Shown here: in pieces, positions 26,600 through 37,600 of the stretch
How positions within the stretch are numbered: position 1 is the stretch's first letter
Layout: the number at the start of each line of letters is the position of its first letter
Origin: CAZVPF01 sp964628195
GTDB lineage: Bacteria; Planctomycetota; Phycisphaerae; Sedimentisphaerales; Anaerohalosphaeraceae
Assembly: GCA_964628195.1 (NCBI GenBank)
Contig: CAZVPF010000020.1
Coordinates: forward strand, 1-58,931
Direction of reading: 5' to 3'
Length of the DNA stretch: 58,931 bases
Program-made: the position numbers and the translations under genes
Notes under the pieces: generated by a model
The model's database searches: none
What the model was told of the DNA's origin: nothing
The model's input: the letters and a program-made list of their open reading frames with translations, nothing else

Positions 26600-26763
26600 T
26601 ACAAAATTGTAGATTATTTTTTTGCCTGTGTTTTTTGAATATTCAGAACCTTTTGTAAATAAAAGAGATATAATAATTGCCGAGCAGTTTTTTTGCCTTT
26701 TTAACAGCAGGGTATTGACTTTTGTTTCATAAGTTTATACCCTTAATGTCAAAATTGTAGATT
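26600..26763 (+). promoter_or_regulatory. Operator-like repeats upstream of gltB
   Basis: TACAAAATTGTA (26600-26611) fits the TACA-N4-TGTA motif of amtB and glnA. A 14-bp direct repeat CAAAATTGTAGATT occurs at 26602-26615 and again at 26750-26763, where the left half-site is degenerate (GTCA). No sigma-54 element lies between. A weak sigma-70 candidate is TTGACT (26715-26720) with TATACC (26736-26741), spacer 15. gltB may thus share the regulator while using another sigma factor. Confidence 0.45.
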
Positions 26764-26787
26764 TTAACAGGTACGGAGTTAGAAGAA

Positions 26788-29700
26788 ATGGAACTTGGAA
26801 AAGATTTTGGTCTTTACGAGGCCCGGCGGGAGCACGACGCCTGCGGTATAGGCGCTGTTGTGGACATCTCTGGAAAGGCCAGTCACAGGATCATTCAGTA
26901 CGGCGACCAGATCATAAAGAACCTTCACCACCGCGGGGCCGCGGGTGCAGATGATGTAACAGGCGACGGGGCGGGGATACTGTTCCAGGTTCCGCATGAG
27001 TTTTTCCAGGACCAATGCGGCAAGCTGGGCATACGTCTTCCGGAGCGTGGAAGTTACGGGGTTGGCTTTGTTTTCAACAACAAAAAAGACGAAAAGCTCA
27101 GGGAGGCCTGCAATAATCGTCTTGAAAAAGCTATAACTTACTACGGGATGAAAGTGCTCGGCTGGCGGGATGTGCCGGTCGATCCGAGCTGCCTCGGCGA
27201 GCTTGCCCTTGCCGCAGAGCCGGATATAAAAGAGATATTTATCGACGGCAACGGGCTTAGCGGTGTTGAGCTTGAGAGAAGGCTGTACCTGGCCCGAAAG
27301 AGGGCGGAAAAAACCGTTCGTGAGAAATACGACGACCAGGGCGAGGATTTCTACGTATCGAGCATGTCATGCAAAACTATATGCTACAAGGGCATGTTCA
27401 TGGCGTGGCAGTTATTCGCGTATTATCCCGACCTTTCCGATGAGCTTATGATGTCGTCCCTTGCGATTGTCCACCAGCGTTACAGCACAAATACGCTGCC
27501 TAACTGGAGGCTCGCTCAGCCGTTCCGGTATCTTGCCCATAACGGCGAGATTAACACCTTAAGCGGTAACAATAACTGCATGAAAATACGCGAGACGACA
27601 CTGAAGAGCAAAGTTTTCGGCGATGATGTTAAAGACCTTCTACCCGTGCTGACCCCCGGCGCGAGCGACTCGGCGTGTTTTGACAATGCCCTTGAGTTTG
27701 TCCTGATGAACGGCAGGTCTTTGCCTCATTCGCTTATGATGATGGTGCCCGAGGCCTTCGGTGCCAAGTACCATATCAGCACCGACAAGCGTCACTTTTA
27801 CGAGTATCACGCCGCGATAATGGAACCGTGGGACGGCCCGGCGGCGATGGTAGTTACTGACGGCAAGATGATAGGCGGCACGCTGGACCGAAACGGCTTG
27901 CGGCCATGCAGGTATCTTGTAACGACCGACGGTCTTGCCATCGTAGCGAGCGAATCGGGCGTGGTGGAGTTCCCGCCGGAGAAGATACGCCAGAAAGGAC
28001 GTCTTCAGCCCGGCAAGATGTTCCTTGTCGACACCGAAGAGGGCCGCATAATAACCGACAACGAAATTAAGAGCAAGATCGCCCGCCAGAAGCCTTACCG
28101 CAGGTGGGTGGAAGAAAACAGGATCGAGCTTCGCGGGCTTTTCGACGCACCCGAACTGAAAATAGAGGACCCCGAAACTCTCTCGCAGAGAATGCGCGTG
28201 TTCGGATTTACCCAGGAAGAGCTTATGATGCTTCTTATGCCGATGGCGCTGAACGGCCAGGAGCCTGTTGGCTCGATGGGCAACGACACGCCGCTGGCGG
28301 TTCTTTCGGACAGGCCCAGGCTGATGTTCGATTATTTCAAGCAGCTTTTCGCACAGGTAACAAACCCGCCTATCGACCCGCTGCGTGAGGGGCTTGTGAT
28401 GAGCCTGATGATGTTTACCGGAAAGAGGAGAAACTTCCTCGAAGAGACTCCGGAGCACTGTAAGCAGCTCAAGCTTCCTCACCCGATACTGACCAACGAG
28501 GACCTTCAAAGGCTTCGCAGTGTTCAGCGCGACGACTTTAAGGTCGCGACAGTTTCGGCGTTGTTCGATGCGGACACTTCCGACCCGGGCCATTCATTAA
28601 AACAGGGCATCGACGAAATGATCGACGCCGCTGAGCGTGAAATTAAAAACGGCGCTTCGTTAATTATCGCAAGCGACAGGGATTTTTCGCGGACAAGGGC
28701 GCCGATACCATCACTTCTGGCGACAGCGGCCCTGCACCACGGACTTATAAAACGAAAGCTCCGCGCCGAGGCGGGTATCGTCATCGAAAGCGGCGAACCG
28801 AAAGAGGTAATGCACTTTTGCCTGCTCAGTGGTTACGGGGCGAACGCTTTCAATCCGTATCTCGCATTCGAGAGCCTCTCACACCTGCAGCGTCAGGGCG
28901 AGATTCCGGCGATGATGGAGACATCGAAGCTTGCGGACAACTATATCGCGGCGGTGAAAAAGGGGATGCTCAAGACCATGAGCAAGATGGGGATATCCAC
29001 GCTGCGAAGCTATCATACGGCCCAGCTTTTCGAGGCCATCGGGCTGAAGAAAGAGCTCGTGGACGAATATTTTACCGGCACGACATCGCGTATCGGCGGG
29101 GCCGATTTGAACGAGATCGCCGAAGAGACGCTCCGCCGGCACGGCGCTGCTTACGCAAGACGTGCCCCCGGTTCGCTGGAGCTTGATTTCGGCGGCAGCT
29201 ATCACTGGCGAAACGACGGAGAAAAACACCTGTGGAACCCGACGACGATAGCGAAACTTCAACATGCTGTTGTTAACGAGGACCAGCAGGCATACGACGA
29301 GTTCGCCGATGCCGTTAATAAACAGGACAAGGCTGCCTGTACACTGCGCGGGCTTTTCGAGTTTGTAGAAGCTGACAAGCCTGTTGACATCAGCGAGGTC
29401 GAGCCTGCGAGCGAAATAGTAAAAAGATTCTGCTCGGGTGCGATGAGTCACGGGTCGATCAGCAAAGAGTCGCATGAGTGCATGGCTGTTGCTATGAACC
29501 GCATCGGGGCGATGAGCAACACCGGCGAGGGCGGCGAGGACGAGGCGAGGTATACACCTGAGCCGAACGGCGACTCGAAGAACTCTTCTATTAAGCAGGT
29601 AGCAAGCGGGCGGTTCGGGGTTACGATAACCTATCTGTCCAATGCGAAAGAGATACAGATTAAAATGGCACAGGGGGCAAAGCCCGGGGAGGGCGGCCAG

Positions 29701-31347
29701 CTTCCGGGCCATAAAGTAACAGACGAGATCGCCGGACTGCGATACTCAACGCCGGGTGTGACACTTATTTCTCCCCCGCCACACCATGACATTTACTCCA
29801 TCGAAGACCTGGCGCAGCTTATATACGACTTGAAATGTTCGAACCCGGGTGTGAAGGTTTCGGTGAAACTCGTTTCCGAAATCGGGGTCGGGACCGTTGC
29901 GGCGGGCGTGGCAAAAGGCAACGCCGACGAGGTCCTTATCAGCGGTCACGACGGAGGCACCGGGGCGAGCCCGCTTTCTTCGATCAAGCACGCCGGCTGT
30001 CCGTGGGAACTCGGACTTGCAGAAACCCAGCAGGTGCTCATCGCAAACGGCCTGCGGGACAGGATAAGGGTTCAGACCGACGGGCAGCTAAGAACCGGAA
30101 AGGACGTGGTTGTCGGTGCGCTGCTTGGCGCAGACCAGTTTGGATTCGGCACGGCGGTGCTGGTAACGATGGGCTGCACGCTGCTGCGACGATGTCATGA
30201 CGGCACATGCGCGTTCGGCATAGCGACCCAGATACCCGAGCTTCGCAAGAGGTTCCGCGGCAAGCCGGAATACATTATAAGGTACATGATGTTCCTCGCC
30301 GAAGAAGTCAGGCAGCTTATGGCCAGGCTCGGTTTTAAAAAATTCGAGGACATGATAGGCAGGGTCGACAAGCTCAGGATGCACAAAGCTATTGAGCACT
30401 ATAAAACTAAGGGTTTGGACTTCTCTCCGATATTCTATCAGCCCAAAGTGCCTGAAGGCACATTCATCCATCTGGCTAAGTCGCAGATAAACAAGCTTGA
30501 GGACCACATCGACTGGGAAATGCTCAAGGAGATCGGCGAGGCGATAGACGAAAAGAAAAAGGTCACAATCAGGCGAAAAATACAAAACGTCAACCGTACC
30601 GTCGGCACCATAATCAGCAACCGTATCGCCAAAAAATACGGTTCGCGGGGACTGCCGGACGGCACTGTCAATATCGAGATGGAAGGCTCCGCTGGCCAGA
30701 GCTTCGGGGCGTTCCTTTCAAGGGGCATTACGCTAAGGCTTAAAGGCGACAGCAATGACTACCTCGGCAAGGGTCTCAGCGGCGGACGCATAGTCGTTGT
30801 AACCCCTGAAGATTCACCTTTTGTGCCGCACGAGAACATTATTGTCGGCAATACGCTGCTTTACGGGGCGACCCGCGGCGAGGTGTTCATAAACGGCATG
30901 GCAGGCGAAAGGTTCGCGGTAAGGAACAGCGGGGCGGTGGCTGTCGTAGAAGGTGTTGGCGATCACGGCTGTGAGTATATGACAGGCGGAATGGTCGTTG
31001 TGCTCGGAATGACGGGTCGAAACTTCGCAGCCGGGATGAGCGGCGGGATTGCTTACGTGCTCGACGAGATGCAGCTTTTCGACACATTGTGCAACCTTGA
31101 CATGGTCGACCTTGAAACCGTATGGCAGGAAGAGGACCAGGGCGTTCTGAAAAATCTCATCGAGCAGCATTTAAAATGGACCGGTTCGGAACAGGCAGAG
31201 AGGATTTTGAGAAAATGGCCCGATATGGTCGGAAGATTTGTAAAGGTAATGCCAATCGATTACAGAAAAGCGCTGGAGCGGATACGGGCCGAGGAACAGC
31301 GCGGCACCGAAACCACCCCGGCGACAGAAGAGGTGTTCTATGGCTAA
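26788..31347 (+). CDS. gltB: Glutamate synthase, large (alpha) subunit
   Basis: Converts glutamine plus 2-oxoglutarate to two glutamates. 1519 residues, full length. The N-terminal glutamine amidotransferase begins at Cys19 (REHDACGIGAV) after a short propeptide that must be removed. Then come the central domain, the FMN-binding synthase domain (SGRFGVTITYLSNAKEIQIK, QGAKPGEGGQLPG, GHDGGTGASPLSSIKHAG), the iron-sulfur cysteines (CTLLRRCHDGTC), and the C-terminal beta-helix (GLSGGRIVV, YGATRGEVFINGMAGERF). The residue after the third cysteine is Ala-Phe where Pro-Val is common. The stop overlaps the gltD start by 8 nt, so translation is coupled. With glnA it forms the GS-GOGAT route. Confidence 0.97.
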   Translation: MELGKDFGLYEARREHDACGIGAVVDISGKASHRIIQYGDQIIKNLHHRGAAGADDVTGDGAGILFQVPHEFFQDQCGKLGIRLPERGSYGVGFVFNNKKDEKLREACNNRLEKAITYYGMKVLGWRDVPVDPSCLGELALAAEPDIKEIFIDGNGLSGVELERRLYLARKRAEKTVREKYDDQGEDFYVSSMSCKTICYKGMFMAWQLFAYYPDLSDELMMSSLAIVHQRYSTNTLPNWRLAQPFRYLAHNGEINTLSGNNNCMKIRETTLKSKVFGDDVKDLLPVLTPGASDSACFDNALEFVLMNGRSLPHSLMMMVPEAFGAKYHISTDKRHFYEYHAAIMEPWDGPAAMVVTDGKMIGGTLDRNGLRPCRYLVTTDGLAIVASESGVVEFPPEKIRQKGRLQPGKMFLVDTEEGRIITDNEIKSKIARQKPYRRWVEENRIELRGLFDAPELKIEDPETLSQRMRVFGFTQEELMMLLMPMALNGQEPVGSMGNDTPLAVLSDRPRLMFDYFKQLFAQVTNPPIDPLREGLVMSLMMFTGKRRNFLEETPEHCKQLKLPHPILTNEDLQRLRSVQRDDFKVATVSALFDADTSDPGHSLKQGIDEMIDAAEREIKNGASLIIASDRDFSRTRAPIPSLLATAALHHGLIKRKLRAEAGIVIESGEPKEVMHFCLLSGYGANAFNPYLAFESLSHLQRQGEIPAMMETSKLADNYIAAVKKGMLKTMSKMGISTLRSYHTAQLFEAIGLKKELVDEYFTGTTSRIGGADLNEIAEETLRRHGAAYARRAPGSLELDFGGSYHWRNDGEKHLWNPTTIAKLQHAVVNEDQQAYDEFADAVNKQDKAACTLRGLFEFVEADKPVDISEVEPASEIVKRFCSGAMSHGSISKESHECMAVAMNRIGAMSNTGEGGEDEARYTPEPNGDSKNSSIKQVASGRFGVTITYLSNAKEIQIKMAQGAKPGEGGQLPGHKVTDEIAGLRYSTPGVTLISPPPHHDIYSIEDLAQLIYDLKCSNPGVKVSVKLVSEIGVGTVAAGVAKGNADEVLISGHDGGTGASPLSSIKHAGCPWELGLAETQQVLIANGLRDRIRVQTDGQLRTGKDVVVGALLGADQFGFGTAVLVTMGCTLLRRCHDGTCAFGIATQIPELRKRFRGKPEYIIRYMMFLAEEVRQLMARLGFKKFEDMIGRVDKLRMHKAIEHYKTKGLDFSPIFYQPKVPEGTFIHLAKSQINKLEDHIDWEMLKEIGEAIDEKKKVTIRRKIQNVNRTVGTIISNRIAKKYGSRGLPDGTVNIEMEGSAGQSFGAFLSRGITLRLKGDSNDYLGKGLSGGRIVVVTPEDSPFVPHENIIVGNTLLYGATRGEVFINGMAGERFAVRNSGAVAVVEGVGDHGCEYMTGGMVVVLGMTGRNFAAGMSGGIAYVLDEMQLFDTLCNLDMVDLETVWQEEDQGVLKNLIEQHLKWTGSEQAERILRKWPDMVGRFVKVMPIDYRKALERIRAEEQRGTETTPATEEVFYG

Positions 31348-32758
31348 GAAAAGATCAGGATTTCTCGAACATACCCGCGGCAAGGTCGGATACAGGGCTG
31401 TCGGCGAACGCATAAAAGATTTCAATGAGTTGGCGATACCGCTGACCCCGGATGACCTTCTCTCGCAGGCTTCGCGATGCATGGACTGCGGCATACCATT
31501 CTGTCACGGGACTGGCTGTCCGCTGGGTAACAGGATACCGGAGTTCAACGACCTGGTTTACAAAGGTAAATGGCAGCAGGCCTGTGAGAACCTGCAATCC
31601 ACGAACAACTTCCCGGAATTTACAGGCAGGGTTTGCCCGGCTCCTTGCGAGACGGCATGTACCCTGGGTATCTGTGACGAGCCTGTTATGATTAGGCATA
31701 TCGAGTACCAGATAATCGAAAAGGGTTTTGAACAGGGCTGGATCAAGCCGATAATCGCCGAGAAGAAGACGGGCAAACGCGTCGCTGTGATAGGATCGGG
31801 TCCTGCCGGCCTGGCGACGGCCCAGCAGCTTGCAAGGCTCGGCCATGATGTTGTCGTTTTCGAAAAGGACCCTCGGGCAGGCGGTATGCTCCGGTACGGA
31901 ATACCCGACTTCAAGCTTGAAAAGCATGTCATCGACCGCAGGCTCGGCCAGATGATCTCCGAGGGGGTGGACTTCCAGACGAACGTTATGGTTGGCCATG
32001 ACATCTCGGCCCGATACCTCGAAAAAATGTTCGATGCGGTCTGTCTTACAATGGGCGCTGGCCGGCCGAGGGATCTCGAAGTGCCCGGCAGGGAGCTTGA
32101 CAATATATTTTTCGCAATGGACTTTTTAAGTCTGCAAAACCGCATTGTCGCAGGCCAGGCCGAAGATTCGGAAATTGTCAAACTCAAAGGCAGGAACGTT
32201 GCTGTCATCGGCGGCGGCGACACCGGCAGCGACTGTGTGGGAACATCCCGCAGACTGGGCGCGAAGAACATTTATCAGCTCGAAATACTTCCAAAACCCC
32301 CGGTCGAAAGGCCGACCGACACGCCCTGGCCGATGTGGCCGAGGATAATGCGCACCTCATCTTCGCACGAGGAAGGCTGTGAAAGGATGTGGAGCGTTCT
32401 GACAAAGTCGCTCGAGGGCGACAAATCCGGAGTAAAAAAACTCAACGGAGTAAAAGTTGACTGGACAAAAGAAGACGGCAAGTGGATAATGAACGAAGTT
32501 GCCGGCAGTGAGTTTTCGCTTGACGTCGATGTTATCCTGCTCGCGATGGGCTTTTTGCATGTTGTGCATGAAGGTTTTGTCAACGAGTTGAAACTCGAGC
32601 TCGACCCGCGCGGCAACGTTAAAGTCGATAACCATCAGACCTCCGCTGATTGGGTATTTGGGGCCGGTGACACCGTTGAAGGCGCCTCTCTTGTGGTAAG
32701 GGCCATAGACAGCGGCCGCCGGGCAGCAGCGGCGATCGACGCGTGGCTGATGGGCTGA
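31340..32758 (+). CDS. gltD: Glutamate synthase, small (beta) subunit
   Basis: NAD(P)H-oxidising flavoprotein that feeds electrons to GltB. 472 residues. The N-terminal cysteine clusters for iron-sulfur centres are SRCMDCGIPFCHGTGCPLGN and GRVCPAPCETACTLG. The FAD-binding Rossmann motif is VAVIGSGPAGLATAQQL (about 150), the NAD(P)H motif is VAVIGGGDTGSDCVG (about 290), and the C-terminal FAD site is VFGAGDTVEGASLVVRAI. Overlaps gltB by 8 nt. The next gene, nadE, lies 46 nt downstream and uses glutamine as nitrogen donor. Confidence 0.96.
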   Translation: MAKKRSGFLEHTRGKVGYRAVGERIKDFNELAIPLTPDDLLSQASRCMDCGIPFCHGTGCPLGNRIPEFNDLVYKGKWQQACENLQSTNNFPEFTGRVCPAPCETACTLGICDEPVMIRHIEYQIIEKGFEQGWIKPIIAEKKTGKRVAVIGSGPAGLATAQQLARLGHDVVVFEKDPRAGGMLRYGIPDFKLEKHVIDRRLGQMISEGVDFQTNVMVGHDISARYLEKMFDAVCLTMGAGRPRDLEVPGRELDNIFFAMDFLSLQNRIVAGQAEDSEIVKLKGRNVAVIGGGDTGSDCVGTSRRLGAKNIYQLEILPKPPVERPTDTPWPMWPRIMRTSSSHEEGCERMWSVLTKSLEGDKSGVKKLNGVKVDWTKEDGKWIMNEVAGSEFSLDVDVILLAMGFLHVVHEGFVNELKLELDPRGNVKVDNHQTSADWVFGAGDTVEGASLVVRAIDSGRRAAAAIDAWLMG

Positions 32759-32804
32759 CGGCTGACATTACAGTTGACGAAATGGTTTTTTTACAGGGAT
32801 GAGC

Positions 32805-34457
32805 ATGGCTTTAAGGTTGGCAATTGCGCAGTTTAACGCAGCCGTGGGGGATATACAGGGCAACAGCCGGCAGATTAGTGAATGGATTAAAAAAGCGGAA
32901 TCCAGTAACGTAGATTTGCTCGTTTTTCCCGAAATGAGTCTGTGCGGCTACCCGCCGGAGGATTTGCTGTTTAAACCGCATTTTCTAAAAAGTTCGCAAG
33001 AAGCCATTAATGATCTCGCTCGATCGGTCGGCGATATAAAAGTTGCCGTCGGATTCGCCAATCTTGACAAGGGCAAAACATACAATTCACTGGCGATTCT
33101 CGGCGACGGAAAAATTGAGAGCGTTTACAACAAGATAATACTGCCCAACTACGGTGTTTTCGATGAACAGCGGTATTTCACCCCCGGCACCGAGCCGCTG
33201 CAAATGGAGATAAACGGATTGAATGTTCTGTTCACCATCTGCGAGGATATTTGGGAAACAAACTGGCTTGACAGTTATGTTCGCAGCAATTCATCACATC
33301 CCGATCTTATTATAAACTGTTCTGCGTCGCCTTTTAATCTCGGCAAGCTTGCAGGCAGAGTCGAAGTGCTGACAAAAAGCGCTAAGCGTTTCAAAACCGC
33401 CATTGCTTACTGCAACCTTGTCGGCGGCCAGGATGAGCTTATCTTCGACGGGCGAAGTATGCTTATCGAACAAAGCGGTATCGTCACCGCGGAGGCAAAA
33501 TTATTCGAGCAGGACTGGATCATCGCCGAGATGAACAAACCTCAGGGCTCCGGGGTCGAAATTGAAGTAATCAATGCCCAAAGCATGTACCCCGAAAATA
33601 CTCGAATGTCAGCAGAGGCCGAGATTTACGGCGCACTTGTACTCGGCACGCGCGATTACCTGCACAAAAACGGATTCAAAAAAGCTGTGATAGGCCTGTC
33701 GGGCGGCATAGATTCTTCCATCACCGCAGCCGTTGCCGTCGACGCACTGGGTGCCGAAAACGTGATGGGCGTTACAATGCCCTCCCGCTTCAACAGCGCC
33801 GAGACCCGCAGCGACGCCGAGAAACTCGCCCGGAATCTCGGGATTGAATTTTACAACATCCCCATTGGCCCAACGCTTGACAGGTTCAGTGAGATGCTTT
33901 CGGCGGTGCCCGGCTGGGACGAAAAGGGGCTTGCTTACGAGAACCTTCAGGCGCGGATACGCGGCAGTGTTCTTATGTCGATATCGAACCAGTTTGGTCA
34001 CATGGTCCTTACAACAGGCAACAAGAGCGAAACAGCGGTGGGATACTCCACGCTTTACGGCGATACCGCGGGAGGCTTTGCCGTCATTAAGGATGTGCCC
34101 AAGACGATGGTCTACAGGCTAAGCGAATACGTCAACGTGCTGCATGGCAGGGAAATAATACCGCGCGAAGTTATCACACGTCCGCCCAGCGCCGAACTTC
34201 GCGACGACCAGAAGGACTCAGACTCGCTGCCGGACTATGACACCCTCGACGCGATATTGAAGGCTTACGTCGAGCAGGACCTTTCCGCGGGTGAGATTAT
34301 TAACCAGGGTCTTGACGAGCAGACGGTCAAACGCGTCATCAAACTTGTAGACCGAAACGAGTACAAACGCAGGCAGTGCCCGCCGGGTGTAAGGATCACC
34401 CCAAAGGCATTCGGCAAGGACAGACGCATGCCGATTACGAACCGCTTCAATCCATAG
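32805..34457 (+). CDS. nadE: Glutamine-dependent NAD+ synthetase
   Basis: Last step of NAD synthesis, with ammonia supplied by an N-terminal glutaminase. 550 residues from ATG 32805 (MALRLAIAQFNAAVGD). An ATG two codons earlier abuts the AGGG ribosome site and is less likely. The nitrilase-type domain has the Glu-Lys-Cys triad (VFPEMSLCG, YNKIILPNYG, FTICEDIWE). The synthetase domain has the PP-loop VIGLSGGIDSSITAAV (about 288-303) and TTGNKSETAVGYSTLYGD. Its place behind gltBD suggests it is transcribed with the nitrogen cluster, although only co-orientation and a short gap support this. Confidence 0.95.
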   Translation: MALRLAIAQFNAAVGDIQGNSRQISEWIKKAESSNVDLLVFPEMSLCGYPPEDLLFKPHFLKSSQEAINDLARSVGDIKVAVGFANLDKGKTYNSLAILGDGKIESVYNKIILPNYGVFDEQRYFTPGTEPLQMEINGLNVLFTICEDIWETNWLDSYVRSNSSHPDLIINCSASPFNLGKLAGRVEVLTKSAKRFKTAIAYCNLVGGQDELIFDGRSMLIEQSGIVTAEAKLFEQDWIIAEMNKPQGSGVEIEVINAQSMYPENTRMSAEAEIYGALVLGTRDYLHKNGFKKAVIGLSGGIDSSITAAVAVDALGAENVMGVTMPSRFNSAETRSDAEKLARNLGIEFYNIPIGPTLDRFSEMLSAVPGWDEKGLAYENLQARIRGSVLMSISNQFGHMVLTTGNKSETAVGYSTLYGDTAGGFAVIKDVPKTMVYRLSEYVNVLHGREIIPREVITRPPSAELRDDQKDSDSLPDYDTLDAILKAYVEQDLSAGEIINQGLDEQTVKRVIKLVDRNEYKRRQCPPGVRITPKAFGKDRRMPITNRFNP

Positions 34458-34523
34458 GTTTCAACTTCTTTTATTTGATTACTGCCTCTCAAGCCCTTTA
34501 ACGGCTGTATGTTTTTGTTTTGC

Positions 34524-34558
34524 TTGACATTTTTTGCCGGAAAATGTAGGATTTCCGG
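34524..34558 (+). promoter_or_regulatory. Promoter with overlapping palindrome upstream of large glycosidase
   Basis: TTGACA (34524-34529), 17-nt spacer and TAGGAT (34547-34552). The inverted repeat CCGGAAA (34537-34543)/TTTCCGG (34552-34558) embraces the -10, as a repressor site would. Confidence 0.55.
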
Positions 34559-34602
34559 ATATGCTGCACTTAAAGCTGCAAACTTTATTAAGGGCCTTTT
34601 GA

Positions 34603-37600
34603 ATGCTTGAGCAAGGTTTACTTTCATCCACTTTCTCGTTTTGTTCAATATTTTTCGTGTTATTATTTGCCGGTTTGGACGACGCCCAGGCTGAATACAA
34701 AGTTTCCGAGCCTGTGCCCGTTTCGGTTTTGATAACGGACCAGCCGAACACATTCGACCAGGCCGGGCCGTACATCCCGGCCCAGGCGGTTGCGCCTTAC
34801 TGCCAAAGACTTAACGAGCAGCTTCGTTTAAATGTCTGCGGGATGCGGGAGCTTTCGGAATATACACAGGAGGGACTCACTGACGGTGTGGCGTTTAAGG
34901 AAGGGGTGCAGGGTACGTTCGAGATACATCACCGCAGGGGCGGGGCAAGGTGCAATCGTAACGCAATGTTTGTTTTACGGATGGAAATGTATCAGCAACT
35001 TGCCAAGCTGACCACCGCGGTAAGGGTCGGTCACAAGACTTTCAGGTTTAGTGACATGAAGCAGGAGTATTACCGGATACGACCGGGCCGGGCAGAGTAT
35101 AAGCTGGTTTCGCCAGAGCCTGGTTTGGAAATTTATGTCACAGCAGCAGCACCGGCCGCTGTGCCGTTTTACGGGGTTCTTTGCGAGTACAGGATAATGA
35201 ACACCGGCACCGAGGCCGTTGAGGCAGAGCTTGTAACAAGCATCGACGCCATAGCGGAGGTGCCGGATTTTGAAATTGCGGATATGCACGCCGGTTCGCA
35301 TCGGCGGGTTGTTTATAGTTCACCACAGGATAACCCGATGATAAACCATCATATCAACCCCGCCAAAAGGTACCTGCACAGCACGGATTATTCGGTTATT
35401 GCAGGCTTTGCCGACGGACAGGCTGATGACGACAAAAAGGCCGCTTGGAAGAAGGTAACAGTGCCCGGCGAGGGTGAAAGTGTCGCATATTTTGCTGCGG
35501 TTATAGATTCGCCGGAGAATGACCCGGAAAAGGTTCGAGAGACGATAAAGAATTATTTCGACCAGAATCGGAACCTGCCCGCTGACTTGCGGCAGGATTT
35601 GGCCGGCCAGGCGTACCATACGCACTATGAGATAGTAACAGACGGAGATAAGGCGTTCGAGCGGGTAATGGAAAATCCGGATGGGCTTTTCGCAAAGTGC
35701 GTGGAGGATTGTGCCAACGGTTTTTACCGGGACAGGCCTGTTGTTTTCCGGCTGCCCGATAAAAGACTGGAAGGTTTTGCGAACCTTGCTGCGAACGACC
35801 TTATGCCGGGAATTGTTCAGCCGCCGGGCATAGTCCACGACGCGAAGTACGTGGATATATGGAACTATATTTTCTGCTACAGGCACGTGCACGCAGCGTC
35901 GGACCTCGGTTACGAGAAGTTCGCGGGACAGTATTTAAAGCTGCTCTCAGCCGGTCAGGCTGAGTCGGGCTGGATCAAGACTATTCAGTCAAACTTTTTC
36001 ACGCCCGCACACCCGACGCGCTTCGAGGCGTCGTATATCAATACACTTCTGCATTATTACCGCTGGACGGCTGGCAAATCCGCGGTCGAGCAGCTCTGGC
36101 CCACGATGGTCGGTGCGATAAAGTTTCTGGACAGCAACTACGACAAGAATAACGATAATATTTACAGCGATTTTTTGAACCAGTGGAAGAGCGACTTTGA
36201 CGACAGGACGCCGAATTCAACTTTTCAAACCGCGCTGGTGCACCGGGCATGCCTGGATATGGCCGAGATGGCGGAGATACTCGGCAAGACGGATGAGCAA
36301 CATCGTTACATGCAAAAGGCCAGGAAGATCAAGCAGGCCGGTATGCGTGAGCTTTGGTCGGACGAGATGGCGATGCTCTGCACTTCCGGGCCGCTGGGGA
36401 TAAAGAGGTATCACCCGCAGTCGCTTGAGGTTGAGATACCGATATGGACCGAGTTTGTGGACGAGTTCCAGGCGGCGATTCTCGCGGACTGGTATTTTGC
36501 CAATCATGAAATACGCGATGAGAACGGCGGGATATGGATGTACGACAACGACTGGTGGCCCGCCGTGTGGTCGCAGCACGTGCCCGCGCCAGGCGATTAC
36601 CTTATGGTTGCATGGGCATTGATGCTGACCGGAAGCTTTGACGAGGGCGCAAATATACTCGAGACCCTTGCCGGTGCAAGCGCGCGTAACAATACTCCGG
36701 GCTTTAGTTATATATTCAGCCCGGACGGCAAGATGGGCGGTGATGACCCGGGTACGGTTCAGGGTGCGTGGAACAGGGCACTGGTTGAGGGGCTGTTCGG
36801 AGTAGCGCCGAACGTTGACAAGGGATTTATCACGCTGACGCCTCGGTTCCCGGACCGCTGGGAGCAGGCGGCCTTTGAACGCGATAAGCTGAATGTAAGC
36901 TGCCAGAGGCATGGGAATATCAGGCGATACGAAGTCGGTACCGACCCAGGGCTGTTCATTAAGATGCGAGTGCCTGTCAGGTGCCCCGTTACGGAGGTGA
37001 AGATTAATGGCCAGGCTGCGGAATATGAGTCTGTTGCAGGGATGCGACACTGTTTTGTCGAACTCAGCACGCCAAGAGGCGGCGGCACTGTCGAGGTTCA
37101 GACCGCAGGGCGGGATTGGAGCGTTTCGGCGGATAAACAGGACGTCCGACCCGGTGAGACTTTTGCGATTCAACTTTCCGGGGTGGACGATTATGAAGCC
37201 ATTGACAGCGTGGGCATATTCGATGTAGTCAAAAAGCAGCCCGGTCAGCTTACGCTGCGGCTGAGGCGGGCGGCAAGCGGCAGGGCGACTATTTTCCTGA
37301 AATTACGTATCGGGAACGTCAGCTTGATACAGCCTGTAAGTGTCTGGACGATGGAGCGGACAGCCAGGGAGTATGCAAAACGCACGGTAACCGAGCCTGT
37401 CCCTGCCGGAAGGACTCTGGTGCAGCTTGACCTTTCCAGTGCATATACCGACGACATACAGACATGTTTCGACCACATGTGGAAGTACGATTCACACGGG
37501 CTGAAAAGGGGCATGGGGTATTGGTCACTGCCTTTGTTCGTGCTGGAGGAGGAACTGCCGCGGGAGATAAAGGTCGGTGACGTGCCGTTTTTGATCGGGC

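Noticed and set aside
26612..26787. Sigma-54 promoter for gltB
   Set aside because: No GG-N10-GC pair with a TGGCA-like core was found; only a weak sigma-70 candidate is present.
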